64,000 nt of DNA, taken from contig JAWSVE010000010.1 of NCBI GenBank assembly GCA_033852115.1, forward strand, positions 1 through 64,000. Reading direction: 5' to 3'. The translations under genes and the position numbers were made by a program. This document shows positions 1 to 8,912 of the stretch, in pieces (position 1 is the first letter of the stretch; every line of letters begins with the position of its first letter). Source of the stretch: JAWSVE01 sp033852115 (lineage in GTDB: Bacteria > Pseudomonadota > Gammaproteobacteria > Pseudomonadales > Cellvibrionaceae). The notes below the pieces were generated by a model. That model made no database searches. It was not told the origin of the DNA and was given only the letters and a program-made list of their open reading frames with translations.

Positions 1-10
1 GAGAGATTGA

Positions 11-47
11 CAACAACATCGCGGAAGATGTTGTTGCCCCTGCGGGG
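11..47. repeat. Two adjacent short hairpins
   Basis: CAACAACATC at 11-20 pairs perfectly with GATGTTGTTG at 27-36 around a six-base loop. It is followed at once by CCCC-TGC-GGGG at 37-47. No coding sequence is evident in 1-118. The hairpins lie next to the partial tRNA-Arg end and could belong to a terminator or a small repeat element. The function is unknown. Confidence 0.5.
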
Positions 48-150
48 CGGCGTCGCTTCGCTCCTTGTCCCAGTTACTCTCGTAACGGGTCGAACTGGGG
101 AGCTTTGGCTGAATATTTCCGGGTGCGCCATACACAAAACCCCCGCCAAT

Positions 151-211
151 NNNNNNNNNNNNNNNNNNNNNNNNNNNNNNNNNNNNNNNNNNNNNNNNNN
201 NNNNNNNNNNN
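151..211. other. Assembly gap (61 undetermined bases)
   Basis: Sixty-one N lie in the middle of the inverted repeat. The flanks share the same 14 bases in direct orientation, so the gap could be artificial, placed where a palindrome broke the assembly. It could also hide real sequence; its true size cannot be judged here. Confidence 0.95.
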
Positions 212-239
212 AAACCCCCGCCAATTGGCGAGGGTTTTG
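212..239 (-). terminator. Terminator of tRNA-Arg
   Basis: An 11-base-pair stem (212-222 with 227-237) around AATT lies just after the tRNA CCA end on the minus strand. Read as minus-strand RNA the single mismatch becomes a U-G wobble, and the stem ends in a short U run. This fits a Rho-independent terminator for the tRNA transcript. Confidence 0.65.
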
Positions 240-243
240 TGTA

Positions 244-320
244 TGGCGCACCCGGAGAGATTCGAACTCCCGACCAAGTGGTTCGAAGCCACCTACTCTA
301 TCCAGCTGAGCTACGGGTGC
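244..320 (-). tRNA. tRNA-Arg (anticodon TCG)
   Basis: On the minus strand the 77 bases fold as a tRNA. The acceptor stem is GCACCCG with CGGGTGC, the D-arm is AGCTCAGCTGGATAGAGT, the anticodon loop is CTTCGAA closed by GGTGG and CCAC, the T-loop is TTCGAAT closed by GGGAG and CTCTC, and the discriminator G and an encoded CCA follow. Anticodon TCG reads the arginine codon CGA. The gene is preceded by a possible promoter at about 370-396 and followed by a terminator inside the inverted repeat. Confidence 0.95.
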
Positions 321-369
321 ATGTCTCGAGATGCTTGTATTGCTTTATCCGCACATCAAGAGGGCACGC

Positions 370-396
370 ATTCTACTGGATTTATTGAAAAGTGAG
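370..396 (-). promoter_or_regulatory. Possible promoter of tRNA-Arg
   Basis: On the minus strand TAGAAT (370-375) is followed by a GC-rich discriminator (GCGTGCCC), as is typical of stable-RNA promoters. The upstream box, CTCACT at 391-396, is a poor -35 with a short 15-base spacer. The rest of 321-584 shows no gene. Confidence 0.3.
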
Positions 397-584
397 AACA
401 GTAAATCGATAGCCTTCTATACTTTTTGTATTGGAGCACCTAACAAACAGTGGAACGCTGGGTTACTGCTCATTTTTTCAACGGTCCAGATACGCACTAG
501 CCGTTTATAACCAAGTAAAAAGGTCGGATATGCACTGTAACGCAAAAAATAGACAACGTTCGCTGTTCTATTCGGAGCATTAAA

Positions 585-2879
585 TTGAGCATCATCTACA
601 AGAATATTGGGATCGCGGCTATTTACGTTGTGCTGGGGCTGGGATCTCTCGTTGTTAACCCACCTGGTAGCTTTACTACGTTTGTATGGCCATCTGCGGG
701 CCTGGCCCTAGCGGCAATTCTTATCTGGGGACGACCTATCCTCCCCGCTATTTGGATCGGCTCTACGCTCGTTCATGGCTCATTTCTGCAAAACTTTGCT
801 TCAATACATCTTGCCGACTTAGTTGTCGCCAGTATTGCTGCGGGCTTTGGAAGCGCTCTTCAGGCGTTTGTTAGCTACTCGCTGTATAAAAAGCTATTTA
901 CCAACCGCTTGGTCCCTGCATCAGATCGGCAATTTATCACGCTGATGCTAATAGGTTCTTTGGGCTGTGTCATTTCGCCACTGTGGGGCGGCTTTTTACT
1001 GTATTCCAGACTGGGGTTAAGTGACTTTCAAGTGTGGCAGTTATGTTTTGGCTGGTTTTCTGGCAATGTTATCGGCCTGCTCCTTGCGACCCCGTTCTTT
1101 CTCTATGTTGTATTTAATTGTATCGGTATCAAAACCCATCAACGCGTAGGTCTATTTGCTTTCCTAGTTTTTTTCCTTGGTTTGGTCAATATTGGTCTTC
1201 ATATCGTTAAAGAAGATAGTTTGCAAAAAAATAATGAAATACTTGCTCAGACTGGACAAAGTGCAGGTTTCGAAATACAGCAACGAATGTATTCAATGGC
1301 TCAAGCACTTGATTCGTTGCGTGCTTATCAATTAGCAAGCGGTGGTTTAGAGCTTAGGGAATTTAACACTATAGGTGATAGCGTAATACATTATGAACCT
1401 AGCATTACGACGCTGGCATGGGCCCCGAGGGTATTATTTAACGATGTAGACAGCCTCTTAGATCAGGCATCCATCGAGGTGAATAGTGAGTATAAAATAC
1501 TAGAGTACAACATAAACCGAACATACACAGATGCTGGCCAACGCAGCGTTTATATACCGGTCTATTTTGCCTACCCAACCGGCCCTGATAGTTCCGCTGG
1601 TCTCGATCTACTCAGCCACCCTTCGACGGCAACTGCAATTGAAAAAAGCCTCAGTAGAAAAAGTATATTCTCGACCGCTTTATATACTAAACCCAGGAAT
1701 GGAGAGCCTGGTGTAATGTTTGTGATACCTGTGATTCAGGATCAGAACGCCGACCGACAATATTCAATTGATAGCAATAACTTCCTTGGTGTAATGCTTC
1801 TTGTATTTGAACCTAAACGATTGATTGAAAACATCGTTAAAAAATACGGCTTAAATAGAGATTTTAACTTCAATGTTATTGATGAAACTGATGAAAACAA
1901 CACCCTGATCTATACCAATGGCGAAACACAAGTGTTGAGCTATCAGCAGGAAATTGATGTGTTTAATCGAACCTGGAAAATGTCTTTTGGCATCAAACCT
2001 TATAGCGATTCTCTGACGGCTTACAACACTCAAAATGCTTCATATTTATTTGCCATTATTGCAAGCTTTTTTGCTTCTACTTTAAGTATGACGTTCGTAA
2101 ATCGTCAAATTAATATTGAAAACTTAATTCAACAACGTACTGAGCAATTGTCCTCTGCAAAAAACCAAGCCGAGGCGGCCAATATCGCGAAGAGCCAATT
2201 CCTCGCCAACGTTTCTCATGAATTAAGGACACCATTAAATGCAGTCATTGGTTTCACTCGCCGAGTGCTTAAAATGGATAGCGACGAATTATCGCAACGT
2301 TCATTCCAAGCGTTGACTACCGTCGAAAAAAACGCCCTCCATTTACTATCCATTATCAATGACCTTTTAGATATTGCGAAAATAGAGTCTGGCAAAGTCG
2401 AGATACACAAAGAAGTTGTATCGATAGAAGACGTCTTTGCCGACGTTAAGAATGACTTGATCTATGAAGCGCAGCAACGAGAGCTTTATCTTGATTTTAA
2501 GCTTCCAGAAAGCGAACTATTGGTCTTAACAGATCGTCAGAGGCTAATCCAAGTATTATTTAACCTGGTCTCAAACGGTCTCAAATATACCGAGACTGGC
2601 GGTGTGACCGTCGAAGCACAAATCGGCTCGCTAAATGACCATATGGGTGTTTGGATTTCTGTCTCTGATACCGGTATAGGGATTGCGAACGAGGAATTGA
2701 GCACTGTTTTCGGCAAGTTTGTCCAGGCTAGCTCGAGGACTCATGGCACGCCAGGCACGGGTCTCGGCCTCACAATCACTAGGGAACTGGTTAACCTCCT
2801 AGGGGGTCAATTAGAGGTCGATAGTACTCTTGGTGAAGGCTCGGTGTTCCGCTTTTGGTTGCCCAGATACACAAAATAG
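585..2879 (+). CDS. MASE1-CHASE membrane sensor histidine kinase
   Basis: A 764-residue inner-membrane sensor kinase. Residues 1-210 are hydrophobic and start like a MASE1 domain (WPSAGLALAAILIWG near residue 36). About 245-440 resembles a periplasmic CHASE ligand-binding domain (TTLAWAPRV), followed by a membrane segment near 480. The kinase core is complete: SHELRTPLN with the phospho-accepting His near residue 544, N-box FNLVSNGLKYT near 660, G1 DTGIGI near 695 and G2 GTGLGL near 725. There is no receiver domain and no response-regulator gene beside it, so it is an orphan kinase with an unknown partner. The TTG start is supported by CGGAG about eight bases upstream. The ligand is unknown. 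Confidence 0.85.
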   Translation: MSIIYKNIGIAAIYVVLGLGSLVVNPPGSFTTFVWPSAGLALAAILIWGRPILPAIWIGSTLVHGSFLQNFASIHLADLVVASIAAGFGSALQAFVSYSLYKKLFTNRLVPASDRQFITLMLIGSLGCVISPLWGGFLLYSRLGLSDFQVWQLCFGWFSGNVIGLLLATPFFLYVVFNCIGIKTHQRVGLFAFLVFFLGLVNIGLHIVKEDSLQKNNEILAQTGQSAGFEIQQRMYSMAQALDSLRAYQLASGGLELREFNTIGDSVIHYEPSITTLAWAPRVLFNDVDSLLDQASIEVNSEYKILEYNINRTYTDAGQRSVYIPVYFAYPTGPDSSAGLDLLSHPSTATAIEKSLSRKSIFSTALYTKPRNGEPGVMFVIPVIQDQNADRQYSIDSNNFLGVMLLVFEPKRLIENIVKKYGLNRDFNFNVIDETDENNTLIYTNGETQVLSYQQEIDVFNRTWKMSFGIKPYSDSLTAYNTQNASYLFAIIASFFASTLSMTFVNRQINIENLIQQRTEQLSSAKNQAEAANIAKSQFLANVSHELRTPLNAVIGFTRRVLKMDSDELSQRSFQALTTVEKNALHLLSIINDLLDIAKIESGKVEIHKEVVSIEDVFADVKNDLIYEAQQRELYLDFKLPESELLVLTDRQRLIQVLFNLVSNGLKYTETGGVTVEAQIGSLNDHMGVWISVSDTGIGIANEELSTVFGKFVQASSRTHGTPGTGLGLTITRELVNLLGGQLEVDSTLGEGSVFRFWLPRYTK

Positions 2880-2991
2880 CGTCGCGCGACGAGGAGCTAA
2901 AGCCTAGAAATTAAGCGTCGCAGGTATTAATAGGCCATTTATAGCAACTAATTCGCGTTATTCAGAGGCGTTTAATTGAATTCATCGGCGC

Positions 2992-2997
2992 TATAAT
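2992..2997 (+). promoter_or_regulatory. Possible -10 box upstream of prc
   Basis: A perfect TATAAT lies about 67 bases before the prc start, in the gap after the sensor kinase gene. No good -35 box stands 16-18 bases upstream of it, so this is only a weak promoter call. Confidence 0.3.
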
Positions 2998-3063
2998 GCT
3001 TAATTACAAACACTATATAAATGCTTGTTCAACTCCCCTCAACACTTGGAAAACGTACGACTT

Positions 3064-5178
3064 ATGAAGCTAAGTAGATCGAACTTAACCACCCTCAAGC
3101 TAGCTGGTTGGTCATTCAGCGTACTATCCTTAATGTTGTGCTACGTCAGCACGAGCGTGGCACTGACACAACTCACCCCTCTGAGGGAACAAGGTAAAAC
3201 TGCTCAAGAATTAGTCAGCACATTAAATAGCCGGCACTTTCGAAAAATGCCTTTGAACGACACCATGTCTGAACGCTTTTTCGATAATTATATCGACACC
3301 CTTGATCCAGCGAAGAGCTTTTTTTATGAGAGCGATATCAAAGAGTTCGAATCGCACTCTACAAAGTTTGATGACTATATTCGTGCCGGAGACCTCAGTG
3401 TCGGCTATGACATTTTTAACCGCTATCGTCAGCGCGTCGCTGTTCGCTTAGAGTCTGCGATTAGTCGTTTAGAAAACCCCGATCAAACATTTGAGTTCAC
3501 GACGGAAGATTCAATCAACGTCGATTTCGAAAACAGCGTTTGGTCCAAAGATTTGGCTGAATCCAATAAACTTTGGCACAAGAGAATCAAATTAAATCTG
3601 TTGAGTTTGATGTTAACTGATAAAACCTTGGAAGAGGCTAAAACAGCGCTCATTAAACGCTATCAGATGCAGCTGACCCGTGTAGAGCAACAAAATCAAG
3701 ATGACGTGTTCGAGACTATGATGAATGCGCTCACCCTCCTCTACGATCCCCACACAAATTACATGTCACCAAGCACCGTGGAAAACTTTACCATCAATAT
3801 GTCCTTACAATTGCAAGGCATTGGTGCGGTTCTTCGTACCGAGGATGAGTACACTAAAGTTGACCGGGTTATTGTCGGCGGCCCAGCTGACAAACAAGGA
3901 GAATTAAAACGCTCCGATAGAATCGTGGCGGTGGGACAAGGCGACCAAGGCGAATTGGTCGATGTGATTGATTGGCGTCTCGACGATGTGGTTCAGCTAA
4001 TTCGTGGCCAGCGCAATACAATAGTCCGACTCAAAACCTTAACACCTGAAGATCAAATCAAAATTGTTAAAATCACGCGTGATACCGTCAAACTCGAAGA
4101 GCAAGCTGCCAAGAAAGCCGTATTTGAATTAACCGATGGTAAAAATCTGTATAAGGTTGGCGTTATCGACATTCCTACCTTTTATCACGATTTCGAAGCT
4201 TACCGTCGCCGCGACCCCAACGCTCGCTCAACAACACGTGACGTACAACGCCTAATCGACGAATTAAATGAAGAAAATGTCGACGGCATTATTTTAGATT
4301 TACGTGATAATGGTGGCGGTTCGCTACAAGAAGCAACCATGCTAACCGATCTGTTTATCGACCCAGGCCCTGTGGTGCAGATCCGTACCAGCCGAGAAGA
4401 AATAGACAGGCGTTACACCTCACGTAGAGTAGCCTACTACCGAGGCCCATTACTGGTGCTAATCAATCGATTAAGTGCATCCGCTTCGGAAATTTTTGCC
4501 GGTGCGATTCAAGATTATAAACGTGGTCTAGTGGTTGGAAACCAAACGTTTGGCAAAGGTACGGTTCAATCACTATCTCCTCTATTGCAGGGACAATTAA
4601 AGATTACCGAATCTAAATTTTACCGTGTCTCTGGGGACAGCACACAACATCGAGGTGTTATCCCTGATGTTAAATATTTTGATTTCATTAAAACAGAGGA
4701 TATCGGTGAAAGTTCCTACGATACCGCTTTACCTTGGGACCAAATTCATAAAGTGCCCCATGCAACCTACTTCGACTTCGATGATATGGTGCCATTCCTC
4801 CAGACCAAGCATAACCAACGGGTGGTAAAAGACCCAGACTATGTTTACCTAATTGATCAGGCTAACCTGATTAGAGAGAACGAAGATCGAAAATCTATTT
4901 CGCTCAACCTGGAAGCACGTAAAAATGAGCAAACGAGCATTCAATCGAAGAGTTTAGCGATTGAGAATAAACGCAGAAAAGCAAAAGGCTTGAGCACCTA
5001 CAAAACTGTCGAAGAACTTGAAGCAGAAGACAGTAATGGTGACGATGACGCACCACTTTCAGCTGACCAAGAAATTGATCCTGATAAAGATCCAGTGTTA
5101 AACGAAACTGGACACATACTCGTAGACTATATCAAGCTACTCGAAAATGACCGCGTACAAAAAATAGCAAATTTTTAA
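3064..5178 (+). CDS. prc: Tail-specific (C-terminal processing) protease Prc/Tsp
   Basis: A periplasmic serine protease that degrades proteins by recognising their C-terminal tails; in E. coli Prc it processes FtsI (PBP3) and controls peptidoglycan hydrolases. The 704-residue protein has an N-terminal signal segment, the Prc N-terminal region (TLDPAKSFFYESDI), a PDZ domain near 255-330, and an S41 protease domain with LRDNGGGS, catalytic Ser in SASASEIFAGA (near residue 470) and Lys in FGKGTVQ (near 496). The C-terminal DUF3340-type tail is present. The ATG at 3064 is chosen over a TTG at 3025 because the signal peptide then begins MKLSRSN; ribosome-binding sites are weak for both. A terminator follows. 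Confidence 0.93.
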   Translation: MKLSRSNLTTLKLAGWSFSVLSLMLCYVSTSVALTQLTPLREQGKTAQELVSTLNSRHFRKMPLNDTMSERFFDNYIDTLDPAKSFFYESDIKEFESHSTKFDDYIRAGDLSVGYDIFNRYRQRVAVRLESAISRLENPDQTFEFTTEDSINVDFENSVWSKDLAESNKLWHKRIKLNLLSLMLTDKTLEEAKTALIKRYQMQLTRVEQQNQDDVFETMMNALTLLYDPHTNYMSPSTVENFTINMSLQLQGIGAVLRTEDEYTKVDRVIVGGPADKQGELKRSDRIVAVGQGDQGELVDVIDWRLDDVVQLIRGQRNTIVRLKTLTPEDQIKIVKITRDTVKLEEQAAKKAVFELTDGKNLYKVGVIDIPTFYHDFEAYRRRDPNARSTTRDVQRLIDELNEENVDGIILDLRDNGGGSLQEATMLTDLFIDPGPVVQIRTSREEIDRRYTSRRVAYYRGPLLVLINRLSASASEIFAGAIQDYKRGLVVGNQTFGKGTVQSLSPLLQGQLKITESKFYRVSGDSTQHRGVIPDVKYFDFIKTEDIGESSYDTALPWDQIHKVPHATYFDFDDMVPFLQTKHNQRVVKDPDYVYLIDQANLIRENEDRKSISLNLEARKNEQTSIQSKSLAIENKRRKAKGLSTYKTVEELEAEDSNGDDDAPLSADQEIDPDKDPVLNETGHILVDYIKLLENDRVQKIANF

Positions 5179-5203
5179 TCATTCAACCGTCAAAAAAGCG
5201 AAG

Positions 5204-5232
5204 GCCGGGATTTATCTAAAATTCCGGCTTTT
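5204..5232 (+). terminator. Terminator after prc
   Basis: GCCGG (5204-5208) pairs with CCGGC (5224-5228). The stem extends inward through A-T pairs and is followed by TTTT. It separates prc from xthA. Confidence 0.7.
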
Positions 5233-5278
5233 GCAATTTTGAGACTGTAAATAATCCTGGGGAAACAATATATCTATC

Positions 5279-6094
5279 ATGAAAGCCGTTTCATTCAACG
5301 TAAATAGTATTCGCAGCCGACTACATCAACTTGATGCTGTGGTTCAAGCGCACAATCCAGATTTTATTGGATTACAAGAAACCAAAGTCATTGATGCCGA
5401 CTTCCCACTAGAGCATATAGAGGCCTTAGGTTACCACTCGATATATCACGGCCAAAAAACGCATTACGGCGTCGCCCTTTTGTCGAAACTTAAGCCAACT
5501 AAAGAGCAATGCGGCTTCGAAACTGATAATGAAGAAGCTCAAAAGCGCTTTGTACTAGGCGAATTTGACTATCCTGGTCTTGGAAAATTAACCGTAATAA
5601 ATGGTTACTTTCCGCAAGGAGAGAGTCGAGAGCACCCCACTAAGTTTCCAAATAAAGAAAAGTTCTATCGTGATCTTCAATCGCTATTAGAATCCTCCTA
5701 CGAGAAAAATCAGCACATCATCGTCATGGGCGATATGAACATCTCGCCAACCGATAGCGATATTGGTATTGGTGACGACAACCGCAAACGCTGGTTGAAA
5801 ACCGGGAAATGTAGCTTTTTGCCTGAAGAAAGAGAATGGTTGGAAAGGTTACAAAACTGGGGGTTAGCCGATACGTTCCGTACGATACACCCGGAAACGA
5901 ACGATCTCTTTAGCTGGTTTGACTATCGTTCACGCGGATTCGAACGTGAACCGAAACGCGGACTTAGGATCGATTTAATACTGGCCAGCAACTCGCTAAA
6001 TGATCGCTGTGAAGACGCTGGTATCGACTATGACATTCGCGGTATGGAGAAGCCTTCCGATCACTGCCCTATTTGGAGCAAATTTAATATTTAG
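5279..6094 (+). CDS. xthA: Exodeoxyribonuclease III
   Basis: A DNA repair enzyme: AP endonuclease and 3'-5' exonuclease of the base-excision pathway. The 271 residues match the exonuclease III family in length and order of motifs: N7 in FNVNS, E34 in QETK, GDMNISP (catalytic Asp and Asn), and SDHCP near the C-terminus for the catalytic His. The spacing of N7 and E34 is the same as in the E. coli enzyme. It is read as a single gene after the prc terminator, and its stop lies 8 bases from the stop of the convergent gene at 6103. The ribosome-binding site is weak (GGGG about 17 bases upstream), but no better start exists. Confidence 0.95.
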   Translation: MKAVSFNVNSIRSRLHQLDAVVQAHNPDFIGLQETKVIDADFPLEHIEALGYHSIYHGQKTHYGVALLSKLKPTKEQCGFETDNEEAQKRFVLGEFDYPGLGKLTVINGYFPQGESREHPTKFPNKEKFYRDLQSLLESSYEKNQHIIVMGDMNISPTDSDIGIGDDNRKRWLKTGKCSFLPEEREWLERLQNWGLADTFRTIHPETNDLFSWFDYRSRGFEREPKRGLRIDLILASNSLNDRCEDAGIDYDIRGMEKPSDHCPIWSKFNI

Positions 6095-6102
6095 GATTAG
6101 AG

Positions 6103-8331
6103 TCAGTGTGAGATTTGGCTTTGGTCTCGACCTAACCAGCGCCTTATCGACCCTTCGAGTTGATTATATTGAACGGGTTTTGTTAAACAGTCGTCCATCC
6201 CCACCGCCATGCAGCGCGTTTGATCTTCCGCCGCGCTGTGTGCGGTTAAAGCGATGATGGGAATGTGGCGTGATATGGTCCCTAGTTTTTCCCGATCCCT
6301 TATAGCCTCTGTCGCAGCAAAGCCATCCATACCGGTCATCTGACAGTCCATTAATATTAAATCGTATTCATCTTGCTCAAGCATCAATAGTGCTTCTTTG
6401 CCATCCTGCGCCAAAGAAGGTTGGTAGCCTAGTTTTTTAAGCATACCGGCAGCAACGAGTTGATTGACTTTTTGATCTTCGACAAGAAGTATTTTTCCAC
6501 AACTTTCAATATTAGCGGCTATTTGATTGTTTTCCTTTGAGTCAAGCTTTGCGTCGCCATTGTCGCGGTGAATGGTATACAGCAACTCCTTTAACCGCCG
6601 TGTACTTAAAGGCGCACTCAGTTTATATACGTTATCTGATGGATCGGCGTCAGAGGAAGGACCTTGATGTTCAACACCCAAGATATGATTCAATTCATTA
6701 ATAACATAAATTACCGAATCATATTCGGCCAGTTCGAGCTTGGTAGCCACGTGCTTAGCATCAGACTCGTGATCAAGAAACACCAACACCATTCGTTTTA
6801 CGCCTTTACTCGACACGGTATCAGAAACCCTATCATCATCGTGATCAACGAATGCCATTCCCCAGTCTTCTATCGCTGAATGTAGCGCTGTTTTCAGAGA
6901 TGCTGGAACATTATGTATCTCTAGTAGGCTCTGCCTAAACGTATCCCTAAGGTCGATTTCTGCCCTATTGTGGGAAACCGTGGTTACTGGAATTTTTATA
7001 TTTGTTTGTTCGTTTTTGCTTTTCGCATGAACTACGTCACCGCCTAAGTGCTTGATGATTGCTTCCCCAATCATAAGACCTGACGTATCGGCGAGGGTAT
7101 CGTCATTGGGTTGAACATCTTCATTTGACTTAGCTGTGGCATTTGGGACATCAACTGTATCAATATAAATGAATTCACCAACGTTTAGTTCTCCAACGAC
7201 ATCCACTGATACAAATAAATCTCCTGTACTGCAAGTTTCGATACGATAGTTGAGATAATTCTCGAGTGCCTGGCAGACCTTTTGACTGTCGCATTTGATA
7301 CGAGAAGGAAAATCACTTGCTATACAATAATTCAAGCGGATATTTCGTAATTTAGCAAAAGAACCAATAGAAAAGAATAAAGCTTCCAGTTCTGGGACCA
7401 GATTAACCGCGCTATTCTCAACAGGCAGTTTGCCACCTTGAAGCTTTACGTAGTCTTCAATGGAATCTAATTTTCTTAGCTGGGCAATAGCTACACGCTT
7501 AACATATTTCTGTATTTCAGCGAGCGTTTCGGGCTCGCCATCATCATTAAGTAAAGAAACCCCAGCTATAATGTCATTGATACCGTAGGTTAATCCGCGG
7601 TTAATATTTAGGTACTGACTAGAGTTAAATGCTGACTCGGTTTTATGCGTTGCTTGCTGAGCAGATAAAGCGTAAAGCTTTTGTTCGGTCAGAAACTTAT
7701 CTTCTTGGAGTTGCCAAAATTTCTTTGCCTGTACGTAGCCCAAAAGACATACCAATACACACAAGCTAAAACATAGAGATATTATGTGAACAGATTGTAT
7801 ATTGACGGATGAGATTAACATTACAGCGATAGGCGTAAACACCCAAACCACTAGGTTAAACACCGTGTAAAAACGATACAAAGGGGATAAATACACGACA
7901 CTTGAAAATGATAAAACAGCGTAAACAAAACACACTAAAATACTGCTAGAAGCATTCAAATATTCCCAGGAGTACCCGATTGATAGAGCATTTAGTGAGA
8001 TTGTTGTTAACAATGCTACATAGAATAGTCGACGCCAGCGTTTGGCACCGCGGGCGTATATCGAATCAAATTGAATCGCCAACATAAGGGTGTATAGCGA
8101 AAACGCGAGGGCAAGCGCAGTACTCGTTATAACAGGCCAACTCCCCCCTTTACTCGTAATCGTAAAACCTATACTGAAAACATTGATACCTAGAAAACTG
8201 ACCGCTGCCCAACGCCCAAATTCCACAATATTTTCATCTAGCGATCTATTGATCCCTCGATCTTTACGCACTTTTTCGTTAACCGCAACGAGATTCATAA
8301 AGAGCATGACCTTAAACGCGTTATCTTTCAA
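6103..8331 (-). CDS. Membrane hybrid-kinase-like protein with decayed kinase core and intact receiver domain
   Basis: A 742-residue protein with about six membrane helices (residues 38-200), a linker, a region aligning with HisKA/HATPase (about 235-465), a weak receiver-like segment (about 475-590) and a clear C-terminal receiver (613-735). The receiver is intact: VEDQ, phospho-accepting D662 in LMDCQMTGMDG, ALTA and TKP. In the kinase core the H-box reads NRGLTYGINDII with no His; the N-box Asn is Tyr (ENYLNYRIET); the G1 box reads DTVDVP instead of DxGxG. Autophosphorylation therefore looks impossible, and the protein may act as a phospho-acceptor or signal-responsive scaffold. The TTG start lacks a good ribosome-binding site; ATG at 8298 or 8307 is also possible. 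Confidence 0.8.
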   Translation of the reverse strand: MKDNAFKVMLFMNLVAVNEKVRKDRGINRSLDENIVEFGRWAAVSFLGINVFSIGFTITSKGGSWPVITSTALALAFSLYTLMLAIQFDSIYARGAKRWRRLFYVALLTTISLNALSIGYSWEYLNASSSILVCFVYAVLSFSSVVYLSPLYRFYTVFNLVVWVFTPIAVMLISSVNIQSVHIISLCFSLCVLVCLLGYVQAKKFWQLQEDKFLTEQKLYALSAQQATHKTESAFNSSQYLNINRGLTYGINDIIAGVSLLNDDGEPETLAEIQKYVKRVAIAQLRKLDSIEDYVKLQGGKLPVENSAVNLVPELEALFFSIGSFAKLRNIRLNYCIASDFPSRIKCDSQKVCQALENYLNYRIETCSTGDLFVSVDVVGELNVGEFIYIDTVDVPNATAKSNEDVQPNDDTLADTSGLMIGEAIIKHLGGDVVHAKSKNEQTNIKIPVTTVSHNRAEIDLRDTFRQSLLEIHNVPASLKTALHSAIEDWGMAFVDHDDDRVSDTVSSKGVKRMVLVFLDHESDAKHVATKLELAEYDSVIYVINELNHILGVEHQGPSSDADPSDNVYKLSAPLSTRRLKELLYTIHRDNGDAKLDSKENNQIAANIESCGKILLVEDQKVNQLVAAGMLKKLGYQPSLAQDGKEALLMLEQDEYDLILMDCQMTGMDGFAATEAIRDREKLGTISRHIPIIALTAHSAAEDQTRCMAVGMDDCLTKPVQYNQLEGSIRRWLGRDQSQISH

Positions 8332-8532
8332 TTTATCATTTGAGTATAGGACGGAATTGGTTGCGCTCTTTATGCGCTGTTCTTATAAAGGTTACATCGA
8401 TTAAACAAAATTAGAACTAGTCGACTAAACCGTATCTATCTATTGTTAAGAACTGTGTATAGAATCCCAGTCACAGCATCAAGCCAAATATAGTGCTGAT
8501 TGAATATAACTACCATTGGGAGAGTACTTACT

Positions 8533-8859
8533 ATGAAAAAACAATTAAGCTGTTTGATACCATTAATTGCTGCGGGACTATTGGTCACAGCGTGCGGAGA
8601 ACCCGAAGATGCAGCACCAGCGTCGGTAGCTGAACGCACAGCGGACGCTGTAGAAGAAGCTGCCGAGCAAGGCGGCGATGCTATTGATAATGTTAAAGAT
8701 GAGATTGCTAGCGCTGCAGAAGAAGCTGAAGACGCCGCTGAAGAAGTGGCGGAAGAGCTATCAGACAAAGCTGACGAGGCAATGGAAAAAGCAGAAGATG
8801 TAATGGATGATGCAAAAGATACGGCTGAAGAGTTATCCGAAAAGATAAAAATGCCATAA
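8533..8859 (+). CDS. Small Ala/Glu-rich helical lipoprotein
   Basis: A 108-residue protein with a lipoprotein signal peptide: a basic start, a hydrophobic stretch and lipobox LVTAC, which would place the mature N-terminal Cys at residue 21. The mature part is almost only Ala, Glu, Asp, Lys and Met in repeating patterns (AEEAEDAAEEVAEEL), predicting one long charged amphipathic helix or coiled coil. No family is recognised. GGGAGAG about nine bases upstream supports the ATG at 8533. A terminator follows directly. The Asp at mature position +2 is absent (Gly-Glu follows Cys), so outer-membrane sorting would be expected by the E. coli rule. Confidence 0.75.
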   Translation: MKKQLSCLIPLIAAGLLVTACGEPEDAAPASVAERTADAVEEAAEQGGDAIDNVKDEIASAAEEAEDAAEEVAEELSDKADEAMEKAEDVMDDAKDTAEELSEKIKMP

Positions 8860-8889
8860 ATAGCTAAAAAACACCATTTCTTAGACTTG

Positions 8890-8912
8890 GGGCTGCCTGT
8901 TCAGCCCTTTTT
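8890..8912 (+). terminator. Terminator of the 8533 lipoprotein gene, overlapping the end of fapA
   Basis: GGGCTG (8890-8895) pairs with CAGCCC (8902-8907), followed by TTTTT. The stop codon of the convergent gene, TGA on the minus strand at 8901-8903, lies inside the hairpin, so both genes end within the same 25 bases. Confidence 0.8.

Larger units (their letters stand above)
119..255. repeat. Large inverted repeat of a tRNA-Arg 3' end around an assembly gap
   Basis: The 29 bases at 119-147 are the reverse complement of 227-255 with one mismatch. Each arm holds the last 12 or so bases of the tRNA-Arg gene including CCA, a short spacer and half of the terminator hairpin. In addition, 14 bases at 137-150, just left of the gap, are repeated in direct orientation at 212-225, just right of it. 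The two sides may therefore overlap, and the true sequence may be one palindrome of about 62 bases centred on AATT. The left arm is not a complete tRNA: upstream of its acceptor end there is no T-arm. Confidence 0.8.

Noticed and set aside
1..150. A second complete tRNA-Arg on the plus strand left of the gap
   Set aside because: Only the acceptor 3' end and CCA match; no T-arm, anticodon arm or D-arm is present upstream.
8436..8768. Ser/Ala-rich frame on the minus strand
   Set aside because: It is the antisense shadow of the Ala/Glu-rich lipoprotein gene and has no ribosome-binding site.
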